The position numbers and the translations under genes were made by a program. Under the pieces are notes generated by a model that saw only the letters and a list, made by a program, of their open reading frames with translations, was not told the origin of the DNA and searched no databases. 64,000 nt of DNA from Aplysia californica (taxonomy: Eukaryota > Mollusca > Gastropoda > Aplysiida > Aplysiidae): the NCBI RefSeq assembly GCF_000002075.1, contig NW_004797325.1:417414-481413 (forward strand), written 5' to 3'. Within the stretch, counting starts at the first letter, position 1. Each line of letters begins with the position of its first letter. Positions 35,201 through 46,000 of this stretch are shown one piece after another.

Positions 35201-36311
35201 ATAAGTGGGAAAAATGCGTGATAAACTCTGTAATTGGGTCCTCCTACTGCAGGGCACAACAAGCAGTCCTGACTAAAGAACAGTGCGGCTTTGAAATTCT
35301 GCCACACCCACCTTATTCACCAGACATAGCCCCCTCGGGCTTTTTTCTGTTTCCAAATCTAAAAAAATCAAAATGACATTGTTTCCATGACAATGAGGAT
35401 GCCATTGAAGCTGTTGAAGGCTGATTAGGGGCTGATTCTGAGTCATTTTTCTCTCAAGGACTTTTGAAGGTCAAAGAGAAGTGGCAGAAATGTGTTACTC
35501 TGCATGGCAACTAGGTAGAGAATTAAAAGTATATGTGCCAAGTTACAAAGCTCTATCTTTATTCCTTCATATAAATTAGACTAAAGACTTCCTGAACCCC
35601 CTCGTACTACAGTGAATTGGACCCGAGTGTTAAATTACACACTTACAAGTGGCATAGTAGGCCTACTATTATTGATTAATTTACAGCATAACATTCATAT
35701 ATGGCATACTGTATCAGGGAAGAAGAGAGGGGACGGGATGCTTGTAACACACTAGTTACTTGCATTGCTCAAACATGAATTCACTGGTGTGGTGTGGTTT
35801 GATGGTGGGGTCTTTACTCTCCTTCAAGCACTGAAGAGTTAAGATTCTTAAGATTCTCTCGCTACTACCAAGGTTTCTTATTTCTTATAGCATGTCTCAT
35901 TCTTCCACTGTATTGTGTACAGGAGAGGAAAAAGAATTTAAAATCTTTATTAATCCCAAGTTTTTATTATTCCAGTGGTTATTATGAATAGATCTCACTG
36001 TACATGTACTCCTATTACTAAATACATTTGTTTGTCGTATGATTTTAGATCTTATAAATGTTTGGTTAATATTTTGGAATGCACGAGCGTTTATTTTGCA
36101 TGTAATTGACTTAAAATTAAATTTTGTTCTTCAGCAAAATGCTCAAGGCGAAATCCAGATGCTCGAGACAGATTTCTCTACCACTCTTCAGGAAGCCATG
36201 GAGTTATACTTAAAGAGGCAGCAAAGCATTCCTGTCTTCCTCAGCAGCATTACAATGGACTTGTTCAGTCGACAGACTATCCTGACGGAGTCGTTCAGTG
36301 ATAACAGATAG
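17278..36311 (+). CDS. MAD1L1: MAD1, spindle assembly checkpoint protein (15 coding exons)
   Basis: MAD1 is a long coiled-coil dimer that sits at nuclear pores and unattached kinetochores and recruits MAD2 to start the spindle checkpoint. Coding exons: 17278-17473, 18761-18927, 19367-19549, 20325-20531, 21052-21182, 22190-22304, 24120-24181, 24703-24789, 25243-25387, 25867-26061, 27663-27745, 28302-28392, 29923-30145, 32684-32874 and 36135-36311. All have AG/GT borders and matching phases, giving 2,253 nt or 750 residues (human 718). Residues 70-550 are coiled coil, with human-like LQGRLTRWE, KRLKRKVLLLSKERDSYK and LLDSYENE. The Mad2-interaction motif KIVHISMNP is at 563-571. The C-terminal domain (QEFREICYQLTGYKIDI, then NQYRLTSMYAESPRDHLLF, ending LFSRQT) follows. 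The ATG at 17278 is the first in frame after an acceptor. Exon 7 abuts exon 6 without loss against the human protein, so the assembly gap hides no exon. Confidence 0.95.
18198..18548 (+). mobile_element. SINE family 1, copy 1 (MAD1L1 intron 1)
   Basis: A tRNA-like head (TGGCCTAGTGGTTAGG as A box, TTGCGGGTTCGGG as B box) is followed by a body with CCTTGGGAAAGGCACTTTAC, CTTCACCCAGGTG, CAGTGAAAGATCTTGTTAG and a tail with AATGCTATCTATT. It is collinear with 43329-43684. The head-body-tail order marks a tRNA-derived SINE. Confidence 0.85.
22758..23709. mobile_element. 1-kb element C, copy 1, containing the assembly gap
   Basis: It begins GTAGGTACCAGAAACTAAAT, ends CGTGTTTACGCTACCTAC, and is flanked by TTTGA on both sides (22753-22757 and 23710-23714). 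Its visible ends match copy 2 at 28862-29871, and the 731-bp gap falls where copy 2 has about 800 bp. Short inverted ends and a 5-bp duplication suggest a non-autonomous DNA transposon of unknown superfamily. Confidence 0.75.
22836..23566. other. Assembly gap (731 N)
   Basis: A run of N. From the flanks, the missing sequence is most probably the interior of element C. Open frames called across the N run are artefacts. Confidence 0.98.
26455..27086. mobile_element. piggyBac-like non-autonomous element (632 bp)
   Basis: Inverted ends CACATTACACCCT / AGGGTGTAATGTG lie next to TTAA on the left and TTTA on the right. On the minus strand a short acidic stretch (REAESESDGSDTPS) resembles the acidic N-terminus of piggyBac transposases, but there is no catalytic region. 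Located in MAD1L1 intron 10. Confidence 0.65.
27107..27460 (+). other. Open frame in MAD1L1 intron, unrecognised
   Basis: 117 codons beside the piggyBac-like element, with a Cys-rich stretch (ASCCPLCRRCVKCLDG) and a charged end. I do not recognise it. It has no clear start context and may be chance or a fragment of an unknown element. Confidence 0.2.
27887..28033. mobile_element. Short pogo-type MITE
   Basis: The ends GTGAAGTCTGCTCAAACCGA and (inverse of) CAGTGGAGCCCACTTAAACC form an imperfect inverted repeat, with TA on the right. Similar ends occur at 30183 and 42064. Confidence 0.5.
28862..29871. mobile_element. 1-kb element C, copy 2 (MAD1L1 intron 12)
   Basis: A complete-looking copy. 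It starts CTAGGTACCAGAAAC, ends CGTGCTTACATTACCTAG, and holds no reading frame. The flanks AGATA and TTATA agree at three of five bases, so a duplication is doubtful here. The right end lies about 50 bp before exon 13. Confidence 0.75.
29947..29973 (+). other. MAD1L1: Mad2-interaction motif in MAD1
   Basis: The codons spell KIVHISMNP, preceded by GDYDPSKT and followed by CAVAQ. This fits the known Mad2-binding consensus (basic, two hydrophobic, x, hydrophobic, three x, Pro) and aligns with human KVLHMSLNP. The segment is threaded under the Mad2 safety belt. Confidence 0.9.
30183..30372. mobile_element. Pogo-type MITE (190 bp)
   Basis: The left end CAGCAGAGTCTGCTTTAACG and right end CAGTAGAGTCTGTTTAAACC (read inward on the minus strand) form inverted repeats, with TA on the right. 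It lies 37 bp after MAD1L1 exon 13. Confidence 0.6.
30377..30556. mobile_element. TA-flanked MITE (180 bp)
   Basis: Inverted ends CCTGTCCCTGTCGTTTTATG and CCTGTCCTCGTGACTTTATG lie between TA dinucleotides. The element directly follows the 190-bp MITE, separated only by TATA. Confidence 0.75.
32270..32495 (-). mobile_element. SINE family 2, 5' part
   Basis: The minus strand reads GGCTAGAGGTTAAGGTGTTT (A box) and GGTGTTCGAATCCAGGAAGC (B box). The family-2 body follows (TCTCTAAAATTGTCTCCTTT, GCTCTCTAACCATG). The 3' tail is missing. In MAD1L1 intron 13. Confidence 0.75.
32725..32733 (+). other. MAD1L1: RLK-box position of MAD1, reads Arg-Leu-Met
   Basis: The codons CGT CTC ATG lie in NQRLMEVFKK, aligned with human NQRLKEVFQT. 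The RLK motif (human 617-619) is known to be needed for Bub1 binding and kinetochore recruitment. Here the Lys is Met while the Arg and all neighbours are kept. Confidence 0.85.
33347..34370. mobile_element. TA-flanked MITE, family A, copy 2 (1,024 bp)
   Basis: Ends CAGAAGTCTCTGCCTAAGAT and CAGTAGTCTCCACCTAAGAT (inward on the minus strand) lie between TA dinucleotides. It is collinear with the inverse of 9687-10627, including the subterminal CACCCCTAAGATCCCGC and GATCCC words. In MAD1L1 intron 14. Confidence 0.9.
34440..35612 (+). mobile_element. Decayed mariner transposon
   Basis: Three plus frames together give typical mariner transposase pieces in order: MVQIYGDKCPRYNTVTYWER, RRITVRQLSSKMRISAGRVQ (helix-turn-helix), VSARWVPHLLTSEQKKQRVN, VTKDET (first catalytic Asp) and ILPHPPYSPDIAPSGFFLFP (last catalytic Asp). 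Many stops and shifts make it inactive. The right terminal repeat is visible near 35590-35610 (GACTTCCTGAACCCCCTCGTA). The left repeat was not found and probably lies beside, or was lost next to, the MITE ending at 34370. Confidence 0.85.
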
Positions 36312-36372
36312 ATTTACAAACCTTTTTTTTTGGTCTCATTTACATACTTACTACTCTGCTATGTCATTGTTG

Positions 36373-36378
36373 AATAAA
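36373..36378 (+). terminator. MAD1L1: Poly-A signal of MAD1L1
   Basis: AATAAA lies 62 bp after the stop codon, followed by an AT-rich then GT-rich stretch. This gives a short 3' untranslated region of about 80-90 bp. Confidence 0.7.
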
Positions 36379-36975
36379 GAAATATGAAAATGATTTAGAA
36401 AAATGATTATGTCTTGTTATGTCATATTTGGTGGTCATTATTTTGTTTGTACTTGTAGTGTTGTTCTAGAGAACCCATTTTCTGTAGAATTTCTAGCATA
36501 GGCAACTAAAGTGCATTGTCTCACAAATCTACTCCAAAGAGAGATGTCGGTGAGGTTTAGATTTAAACTGCAATCTGAAGGGAATCCTTTCGCTTATTGC
36601 AGATTACATCTCGGCCATTGGAGCTTGATGCGTGCTCTTAAGGGGTCTTTTACTTCAATTTTACTCTTCAAGTGTCATCTTGTTTCCTGACAAAATGTGG
36701 GTATGATTATTGTAATTGTAGAAGTTTTGAGGCCCCATCCACACTATTTAGATCATTAAAGATGCTAGCTTCTTAGACCCTGCTAGTCAGAGCCAAACTG
36801 GGCTGAATGGGAGTTATCATCCCAGCAGAAAGTCGAAGATTACTGATTAAAAACTCCCCACACATGGCAACTGAACTAGCACCTCTTGTGTGCAAAAACA
36901 TAGCGCCTGACCACTCTGTAAAAGGTAGCTGACTTTATAATGAAACAGTGGCATATAAACATCTGGATGAATTAA

Positions 36976-37714
36976 GGGGAGACGTACACTCCTGGAAAAA
37001 TTTTCTTAACGAATGACTTTTATTCACTTTCATGTAATTGTGCAAGAAGTTCATAGGTAAATAGGATGTACTAGGGGTGAATTCGTTGATTTTTTCTGAA
37101 AAATGGGTCTCTGTGGCCGCCATCTTGGATTTTCAAACCAGTTTCTTAGTACAGAAGAATTTCATAGTAAATATTGAATTATCAGCCTGAAAATTGGCAC
37201 TCAAGTACAAACCTATATGGACTGGGGATCCATGTGAGGAATTTGACCTATCTTTAAAACTAAAAAAAGTCAGCCCAAAGTCAATGGACCCCCGAGAATC
37301 AGTTGACGAAATTTTGGGGTACATTACAAAAAATTTGAATATTTCCACAAGGTACCAATATTTCCCAATTCCCTCACATAGATCCCCAGAATAGATCTGA
37401 AAGCACCTGTATGCCAAATTTGAAGATTCTTCTAGCTTCAGTAGTTTTTAAAAACTCCTTGCACCAAGGAGGTCACATATGTCAAAAAGTAGATCTTGAG
37501 AAAAACAGAAAAAGCAGGGATTCTTAAAAGGATTTTTAGTGCAATTTGCACTTTTCAAACGCCCTTTTAGGTCATTTTGGGTGTTTTTTCAACAGTTTCG
37601 TCATTGACACCCGATAGAACAGATGTCAAAGGATGTTTTTCCGAAGAAAAAAAAAGTTGGATAGTTTGAAAATTTTTATCGATATTGTCTGGGATCGCCG
37701 ATCTGGGTCTTCCC
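36976..37714. mobile_element. TTAA-flanked element (739 bp)
   Basis: Exact TTAA at both sides (36972-36975 and 37715-37718) and inverted ends GGGGAGAC / GTCTTCCC. No transposase. The TTAA target fits piggyBac or Kolobok. Confidence 0.6.
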
Positions 37715-37718
37715 TTAA

Positions 37719-39327
37719 TGCAGAAGAAATGATTCAAGAAGGTGATGAAAGCTACACAGATGGTTCAGGTCTGCTGTGCCTGGCAATCTAATTGAGATAA
37801 AAAGAAAACTACACAGTCGAGGGCCTACTGTAAAACAGAACGCACATTAAGTAGACGTTAACAATCCAGAAAGTGCAGAAGATTCAGATTTTTTCAATTT
37901 GTTGTTTTTTTATTTCTGTAAAAAAAAAGTAGATATATATGAGAACACTGTCACACTTGGACATGCAAAATTCATGTTGATAAATTCAATACTGACACCA
38001 GACAACCTCGCATACACCTTCAGATCATTATTATTGAGAACCAAGTGCAAATCACAATATTCTCAACAAACAGATATTGCATACATACAAACCTACTGAA
38101 TTAACTCTTATCGCAGACATTTAAAAAATGAGTACTTTTTCTTTCGACGGTAACGAGCAGTTGGATTTATGCTGTACTGCAGTAAGGCACCATTGAAAAT
38201 TATGAAAAAAATATTTTTGCACTTACCCAACATAAATTCAGAACAAGAAGAATTCTTATTATGAACACACTACATTTATTTATTAACATTAACAATATCC
38301 CATGCAGGTACACACATATAAAAACTATCAACAAGGGCATGCCACTATCATAACCTTGCAGCAAACAGAAAGATGAGATGGATGTTTGAAGGAGTGAGGG
38401 CATGAAACAAGGCTCTACGAAGCAATAGAACCTGTAATTTGTAATAACACAACGCAATACTACAACAACCTATCTTCAAATAGATTATTATGAGTAATAT
38501 AAGGGTTGGAATTCACATCGTTAACAATACAATGTAGGCCATTTTTTTAAAGTAAGGACAAACTGCAGATTAACACTTTGTCTCCTAAATATCACGGTAG
38601 AGAATCCCAACAGAACACACAATCGACTTCAGAATCTGACTCAAACTTTGATTATAATCCAGTGTTTTACTAACTGAACAAAACAATGCACCCAAATAGT
38701 GTGCTTCAGTTCAGGAAATGGAATGTCCATTAGAATTCATGTCAGTGAACTTATTCACTCTCCCTCATTGTCTTGAACACAAATGTTTTACATGATCTGT
38801 CTCAGGAATGTGAGATGAAGGAAATGAAAAGACGCTTTTGATGTCATCTAATAATACAAACCCTTGGTTTATGCTAATGTGCAACTGGTGGAAATCTTTC
38901 ACTTTCTTCACTCTGGCGGCTCAGGCACATTCTTTTACGACGACTTCGACATCAAATTACTTTTCGCAACAGGTCTCTTTTATCGGGATTTCATTCATTA
39001 GATGAAGAACTATCAAAATAGGTTCACTTGTTTTGATTTAAAGACCAATTTAGTTGTTTTTTTTGGTCATTTTTAGACTTAGTACCAAAAAAGGGCTCCG
39101 GCATAGTCATAGTGAGCTTACCCCCCTCGGAGATAAAGAGTTAATACTAATACTCAAATGTTATAAGTAATAAAAAAAGAAGAAAATTAATTCTTTTTTC
39201 TTTGGCATGTCAAATAATGACGTAGCAATTCAGAACTTGTAGTAGGGGGTTTGAAATCTTCATCTAATCCACAATGGGTACATATTTCACTATGTTTAAG
39301 AGAAGTTAGTCTGGTTCATTGCCAATA
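37719..39327. other. Region between convergent genes, nothing recognised
   Basis: AT-rich, with no exon or repeat that I can name. It lies between the 3' ends of MAD1L1 and TFAM. Confidence 0.5.
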
Positions 39328-40022
39328 CAGTGGAATCCTGTTATAACGAGAGGGAGGGGACCGGTGCGAAATGTCCGTTATAGCAGGATTCTCGTTACAA
39401 GGGATCCAGTAATAAATTCAAGGGAAATAGTAAAGTAGGCCTAATCTATCATTTGGCGTTCTGTTTATTCCTTTTTGTATTTCCCCTGATGATGATTTGT
39501 TCAACATGATGTCTAGGTCTTACTTGATCAAAAATCGAATCAGGTTTCTTTCTCTAGCACTAGCAATGTTGACAAATCGGCCTTGGCGATCAGAAAGAAG
39601 GGGCTCTAGCTCTAGGGTAACTCGCCCGCTGTGTTGTCCCCAACCCCACCACACACTGTGATGCGTTGCGTCTGCTCGCGCACGTCATACATTCATTCTG
39701 CCTGTGTCTGCGCATGCCACACCCTCCCCACTCATTCGCTCCAGCCTTCATTGTTGGTTCACGTGGGCTCTCCCATTCCTGGTTTCCCTGGATCACTGAC
39801 AACTTTCTCAACTGGCAAAGTTTTATAATAATGTTTAATTGGTCTGTGCGCTGTGCACAGCGCAGCAATATTCCGTTATAAACGACTCGCGTGACGGTCT
39901 GATTGCGCAATAGCAGTATTTTATTTACAAAGATAAAGAAGGGAAAAAAATGGGGTTTTAGAACAGTGTCTTTATAACAGACTTCTCGTTGTTTCAGGAC
40001 TCGTTATAAGTGGACTCCACAG
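39328..40022. mobile_element. TA-flanked MITE, family B (695 bp)
   Basis: Inverted ends CAGTGGAATCCTGTTATAAC and CTGTGGAGTCCACTTATAAC lie between TA dinucleotides. The subterminal word CGTTATA is repeated inside both ends. Pogo/Tc1-like. Confidence 0.85.
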
Positions 40023-40514
40023 TATTAGTAATTTATACTAATAATGGAATCCCCCTTTTTTTTAAAGTCACAAACAACGGACACCAGGAGGCTGTCTTGA
40101 CCTCAGGTTAAATTTCCATTTATTACACAATTGGGTTGTCGGACTACGACAACCATTATTTTTCCAACCTATCCTCCAAGTCCAACACTGAGAGCAAACA
40201 TTTGTTTGTGCAATACATGAAACATGCTTGATGGTCTTTTCTAAGACATGATGTAAAAAAAAAAAACCTCGGCATGAAAATGCATTCACCGTAAAACAAC
40301 CAGGAGCAAATGTTCTTGTTCCATGAGAAAGTATTACAAAAACTATGAGATGCTGGCTACATGAATCATGAGACCACTTTAGAAATATTCAAAGATGAAA
40401 TTAAACTGGGAATAGAAAATATTCACAAATGAAATATGACTATTTGCTTTTGACTAGGTTGTCTTTTTAGCAGAAGAATGTATTAAATCAGAACACATTT
40501 CTTTTGCACTGATA

Positions 40515-41690
40515 CAGTCAACCCTGTAGTAAGCAGTGCCAGCCATGCTTATTGCTAGGTTTTGCCAATTAACAAAAAGGAAAAACTAATAAACACACTA
40601 TTGCCCTTACAAACTGCCATCCACCTACTGCCCGAGTTGTATGGTCCTTGTTCATTTAAATTTGTCCTGCAAAACTGTCATGAGTGTTCATCAGTAAACT
40701 AGCTGCCCGAGGTACCCACTGCAAATGGTGCACAGTGCCCACTTGGCAGCTGCAGAGTGATAATCTCGCTTTCTTCCACACGTGACTGCAAGCTAGCAAT
40801 CGCTAAATACAGGAAGCCTGAAGGCCATCTCATTAAGTTTGAGACAAACGAATATACAGGGCTGCCCACCCACCAGCACATGTTTTAGCATTCAACTACT
40901 GAAAAATTAAAATTAAAAACGCGACTCAAGAATTCTTAAAATGACCATGGAATATCTTTTTCCCTGGGGACTCAAGGATAGGAGTAGAATGTTCAAGGAC
41001 GAATGTGAAGTAAACAAAGGCATGATGAAAAAGGTCTTGGCCAGCTGGATATAAAGGGGTTGTGGGGGGAGACTAGCTCCTTGACTCTTGTAAAAACAAA
41101 AGAAACGAACAGGATGTGTAACAAACCTTTGATCCTGATTGTGCATCAAAACAAACCATGCCATGCACCGCAGTTGATTGTTTCAAACAGAGATCAATTT
41201 ATAAAATGTTCTCATTAGCTTAGGCCACCACCAACAATGCAAAGCGCAGGAATGTTTAACACCATGTCAAACTGTTTGCCTTATTCCTGGCTTTGGCAAA
41301 ACTAATGTTTTTCTATGTTGAAATTGGTCAGCTGCATGGGACATAAACCGTATAAATCTGATTAACTTTCTTCCTTATACTTATACTCCAAGAGAATGGG
41401 ATGGGGTAGATGCACAGCAAACAAATTTTTAAAAAATCGGAATTGGGGTAGTTACTATAGTAATTGCCAAAGATAGAAAAAAAAGTTGCAATGATTACGC
41501 CAAATTCGTAATGATGGGCATCCTTTGAAATAGCTCATTATTGTAATATTGTCCTTCATCTAGTCATGGCACCATAATTTCCCTTGACATTGGGCAATCA
41601 GTGCTATTTCAAAGAGGGCAGCATGACAGTCCAACTGTACTGCCTCCTTTGTACTCGTCCCAAGGTTGGCGGTGTAACAGGGTTTGACTG
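40515..41690. mobile_element. TA-flanked MITE, family E (1,176 bp)
   Basis: Ends CAGTCAACCCTGTAGTAAGC and CAGTCAAACCCTGTTACACC (inward, minus strand) lie between TA dinucleotides. The inverted match is short and has one gap, so pairing of these two ends is likely but not certain. Confidence 0.6.
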
Positions 41691-43053
41691 TACTTCAAAA
41701 TTTGCGTGATCCTGAGAACATAAGGCCTCTTTCAAAACCATTTTAGGATCATGTAATAAAGCAGACTCAAAGTATAAATGAACACTAGAAGGTGGGTAGT
41801 TTAACTGAAAGATCAATTTTTCAATCTGAAATATACAACAAAACACTTGAAAAGAGTGCTAGTGCTAGGTGAAACATTTTTGCAGGTTGAAAATCTGTTG
41901 CCAATATTTTTGGAGGATCATTCTAAATTTTCAGATTGTTGACATTAGATCGTACCTATAAGTTAATCAAGCAGAATTCACAACATTCCCTTTTAAATAA
42001 TGTACATACTCTATCAAGCAAATAATGCCCCCAGTAAATGAGTAATAATAGTATTATACTATGGCGTGGAGTCCGCTTAAACCAAAGTCTGTGGGACTGC
42101 CAGTTATTCTTTGAGCTGGGTTTTCAATGTTCGTATTCGGTTTAAGGTACTCTGCTGTATATATATATGATATATAATACACATACACACGTAGCTAGAT
42201 ATTCTCCCTCCAAACACTTACTTATTAACAACTACCTGACACAAACATGGTTTGATTGGGAAATGTCACTTTCTCGAATCTGATGATTCTATTGTTATCA
42301 TTGAAAAATGAAAACAACTATCCCATTGCTCATAAAATAAATCATACATTCTCATACAAGGGACTTCATCTCACATGACAAATTTTCATTTTCTACATGA
42401 TTAATGTCACCACTAAAGACTGTTTATATATATAGAACATTTTAACCATGAAACATTCAACATCACAAACACAGAATACTACGCACAAAATCTTCAACTT
42501 GCTTACATCATGCTCAAATACCTAGACTTCAAATTTCAGACCAGAACAAAATGAACAAACCCTTACTCATACCCTAACAAGTTATCAATAGCACAAATTC
42601 AAGAAAAAGTTTCACCTGGGCTTAGCAAACTGGATGGTATGATCTCAGTAGAAGGTAATAATGCAACAAATTAACAACCAAACAGATGTGTTCATATACA
42701 GTAAAACATTGCTACATTCCCTGAAAATTCGCTTGATGAACACACTTTACATTTCGTACATAATGTATTGTCATTCTGTTGAAACTTTCGCGGATAAAAT
42801 ACGCAAAAGAAACATTTTTTAAACATTATTAATAATGTACTCGACCTGTCAAAAGATGATAAATGGAAGACTCATCATGACTTTAGCAAACATCAAAGTC
42901 ACACAACATTCTTGTAGTTTTTAAAAATTGTCAAGTTACATTTTAGTAGCTTTTTTCCCCTCTCTAAATAAACCACATTCTATCATGTACCGTCTACAAT
43001 TTTCCAGGTCGTGATAGCAAAATATCTGTTTGACTTTTGGCATCTGAGAAGTC
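41691..43053. other. TFAM 3' flank, with one MITE-like piece
   Basis: AT-rich sequence downstream of the TFAM stop, which must hold its 3' untranslated region; I could not pick the poly-A site. At 42064-42157 the ends GTGGAGTCCGCTTAAACC and (inverse) CAGAGTACCTTAAACCGAAT resemble the pogo-type MITEs. Confidence 0.4.
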
Positions 43054-46000
43054 TCATGAAAACTCCTCCACTTCATCAGCAAAACGAACTTTCTTTTTCT
43101 TCTTCGGTTCTTTTTTGTCCTTTTTCTTGAGACCCTCCAGAGTAGACTTGCGGAGCACATCGTAGCGGCCGTATTCCATCATTTTTCCTTCCCATGCGTC
43201 CATATCTTTGAGGTATTGGATTTTCATATCATGTGATATCTGTTTATATTTCTGAAAAGAAAAAAAAAGAATTGAGAGCATATTAAGCTCAGATCTCACT
43301 CAGTCAAAATTAACTACAGTCCAATCTGTAGCGTTGGTGGCCTCGTGGTTAGGCTCTTGGACTCGCAACCATAAGGTCGTGGGTTCGAATTCTGTCCGGG
43401 GGCCCGACATTGTGACCTTGGGAAAAGCAGTTTACATGAATTTTCCCCACTTCACCCAGGTGCGATTGGATACCCAGCTATAAACAGTGAAAGATCTTGT
43501 CAGTTTGCTAGTGTCTGAGCACTTATTCAGCTGCTTGCACAGTACTGTTTACTTCCCGGGAAGCTGGGAATGTTTCTGAGTGTTTTGTGGTTTGCTGGGG
43601 TAATAATATTGTGTAAAGCGCATAGAGCTTGCTGTAGAGCGGGGGTATGCGTTATAATATAAATGCTATCTATTACCATTATCTGCTGCAACAGCCATCT
43701 GTTGAAGACAATTGACCACTTTCCAGTCCCCCCTCATGTTTTTCCTACATTATACTGTCCAAGAAATCTACCCATCTAAGACAGACACTTTTCTCCTCGA
43801 CACTTGTTGGCTGTCTTGGACAATTTTGACTGAGCTTGCCCACAAAGAGTCGGTAAAAGGAAACCACTGGCCAGCTATTTCTTAATCTGTGGTACTGGTA
43901 GCAGGTGCTCAAGAAATGTTTAGTCAAAATTCAAATGCTAAATGTTGAAGAAGGCTAGAAAAGACACATACTGAAGGCACAATTGCAAAAAGAATAAAAC
44001 AATTTTTTCTCTCTCCTGAAAATTTTGCTTCCTGAGCTTAGTATATTTCAATAGCTTGCAGAAGAAATGCAATTTATGACATTTTTTCAAAAGTCCAGAC
44101 TACGCACAGAAGCGGTTGAACTTCACAAAACAGTAAACAATTCAAATTGTATAATTTGACTCAAAATCAGCAATTTCAAGGGGCAACCTTATCTTTAAAC
44201 TTCAGATATGACGAAATTAAAGATCAAAACAAAATAATTATTTGGATGAAAAGTTCACTGTACAAGTATTAGCCCGATAAACCAGAACTCACCTCTTTTT
44301 CGCTTTCATCAAGGATTCTCCATCGATCACTCAAAATCTTGAAGTATGTCTGAAAAAAAAGTAAAAATATAACAAAAGTAACGTATCAGTAATGACAATC
44401 AAAGTCAAGACTGAACTTTCATAAGAGTTGTCTTGAAGGATAAAATGACTTAATACAATAAAAGAAACATAACATAATCTTGGATACCAGCCAAGAAAAA
44501 AAAATAACAAACAACAAAAAAACCTATCTAAGTTTTGCACAATTTTATACAAAGGAATAAAAATATTAATATTACATTGGAACTAAACTGGAAATATAAA
44601 TCTGACAAGATTCTGAATCTATGGAAAAAGCTGTGTGTAAAACATGATAAATATATGAATCAGACATAAAATTCATCAAACAAGGTTGAAAAATGAATCT
44701 TATCTCAGCCTCAAAATAAACAAAATACATTAATTTTTCTTGTTATTTACATTTGAGAAAATGTTAACTAATGTTCCATACACTATTTAGGCAAAGGAAA
44801 AATTTCAAGCTGCAAAAAAAATTCTCATCAACAGAGGTGTAAAAAATACACATCACAACAGACATTCTTTTCTCTGAAGTCAACCTAGAATGTATTCCCT
44901 CAATAAAACTCTCTTCCAGATGTAAATTACATGGCAAAAGCATGACATAGCTACTCAAAGCAGACACTTGGTAACTTACAAATCATAATTTTCAGTCACA
45001 ACTGAGCTTTATGCATTATTTTTGTTTCCAAGTTCTATTCAATCATGTTACTTGTAATCTATCTTCTTTCTCTTTAAAACACAACATGTCTGGAAAAGAA
45101 TATATTTCAGATTTGACTTCATTAAAAAAATGACCCCCCCCCCCAAACAAAAACAACAAACAAACAAACCAAGCAAAAACAAAAAACATCCCACCCCCCC
45201 AAAAAAAACAAAAAAACCCAACAACCCCAAAACAAACTCAACTGCGAAAAAACTTGCTAAAAATCAGGATGGACAAATGAACATCATATAGAGAGGTTAC
45301 TTATATAATTCTGATAAAAGGGGAATCCTGAGCAAGTTAAAAACTTTCGGAGTTCCAAAATTAAATTTGAAGTCCTCAGGCTTATTTACAATGTTAAGCA
45401 ATACAGAAGACGCTCACCGAAACACTTTCATCTTCCCTTTCACCAAACTTTTCTGAAAGAAAGCAGTTGAATGGTGGCCAGGGTTTGCTGGGCATACCGA
45501 GTGATCTTCTCGTCTGGAAAGTTATGAAAGTGTACAAAGCAATAATTACACACAAAAATAACTTCCTTTTTTAAATGAATAAATACATTTTTTTAAAAAT
45601 AAATAGATAAAATTTAAAAAATTGCCCCAAAAGTGGAAAAAAGTTTTTTTAAGGATTGTAATAATTTTGACGAGCGCCTGATTTCACCACAATGTCACAC
45701 AAATCGAACCAAGTTCCATCATGACAGAACGCATTGTTTAAGATTTTGCAACATCAATGCTTTCTTTTCGTATCTCCATTTTTTTTTAAACAGTGAAAAT
45801 GTGGCTTCCTTCTTCAGCTCACTCTCTGTTATGAACTGTTTTCACTGTTATTAAAAAAGGAGATACGACAAAAAAGCAGAGGTCTCGATTTGTAGTAACA
45901 CACAGTAGTCTAATACTGAACTAACTGCATAGACGGCTTATTTCCTGTTTCAATGTTAAAATGGCTTGATTCTAGTATTCATGTAAGTTCCATAGTTTCT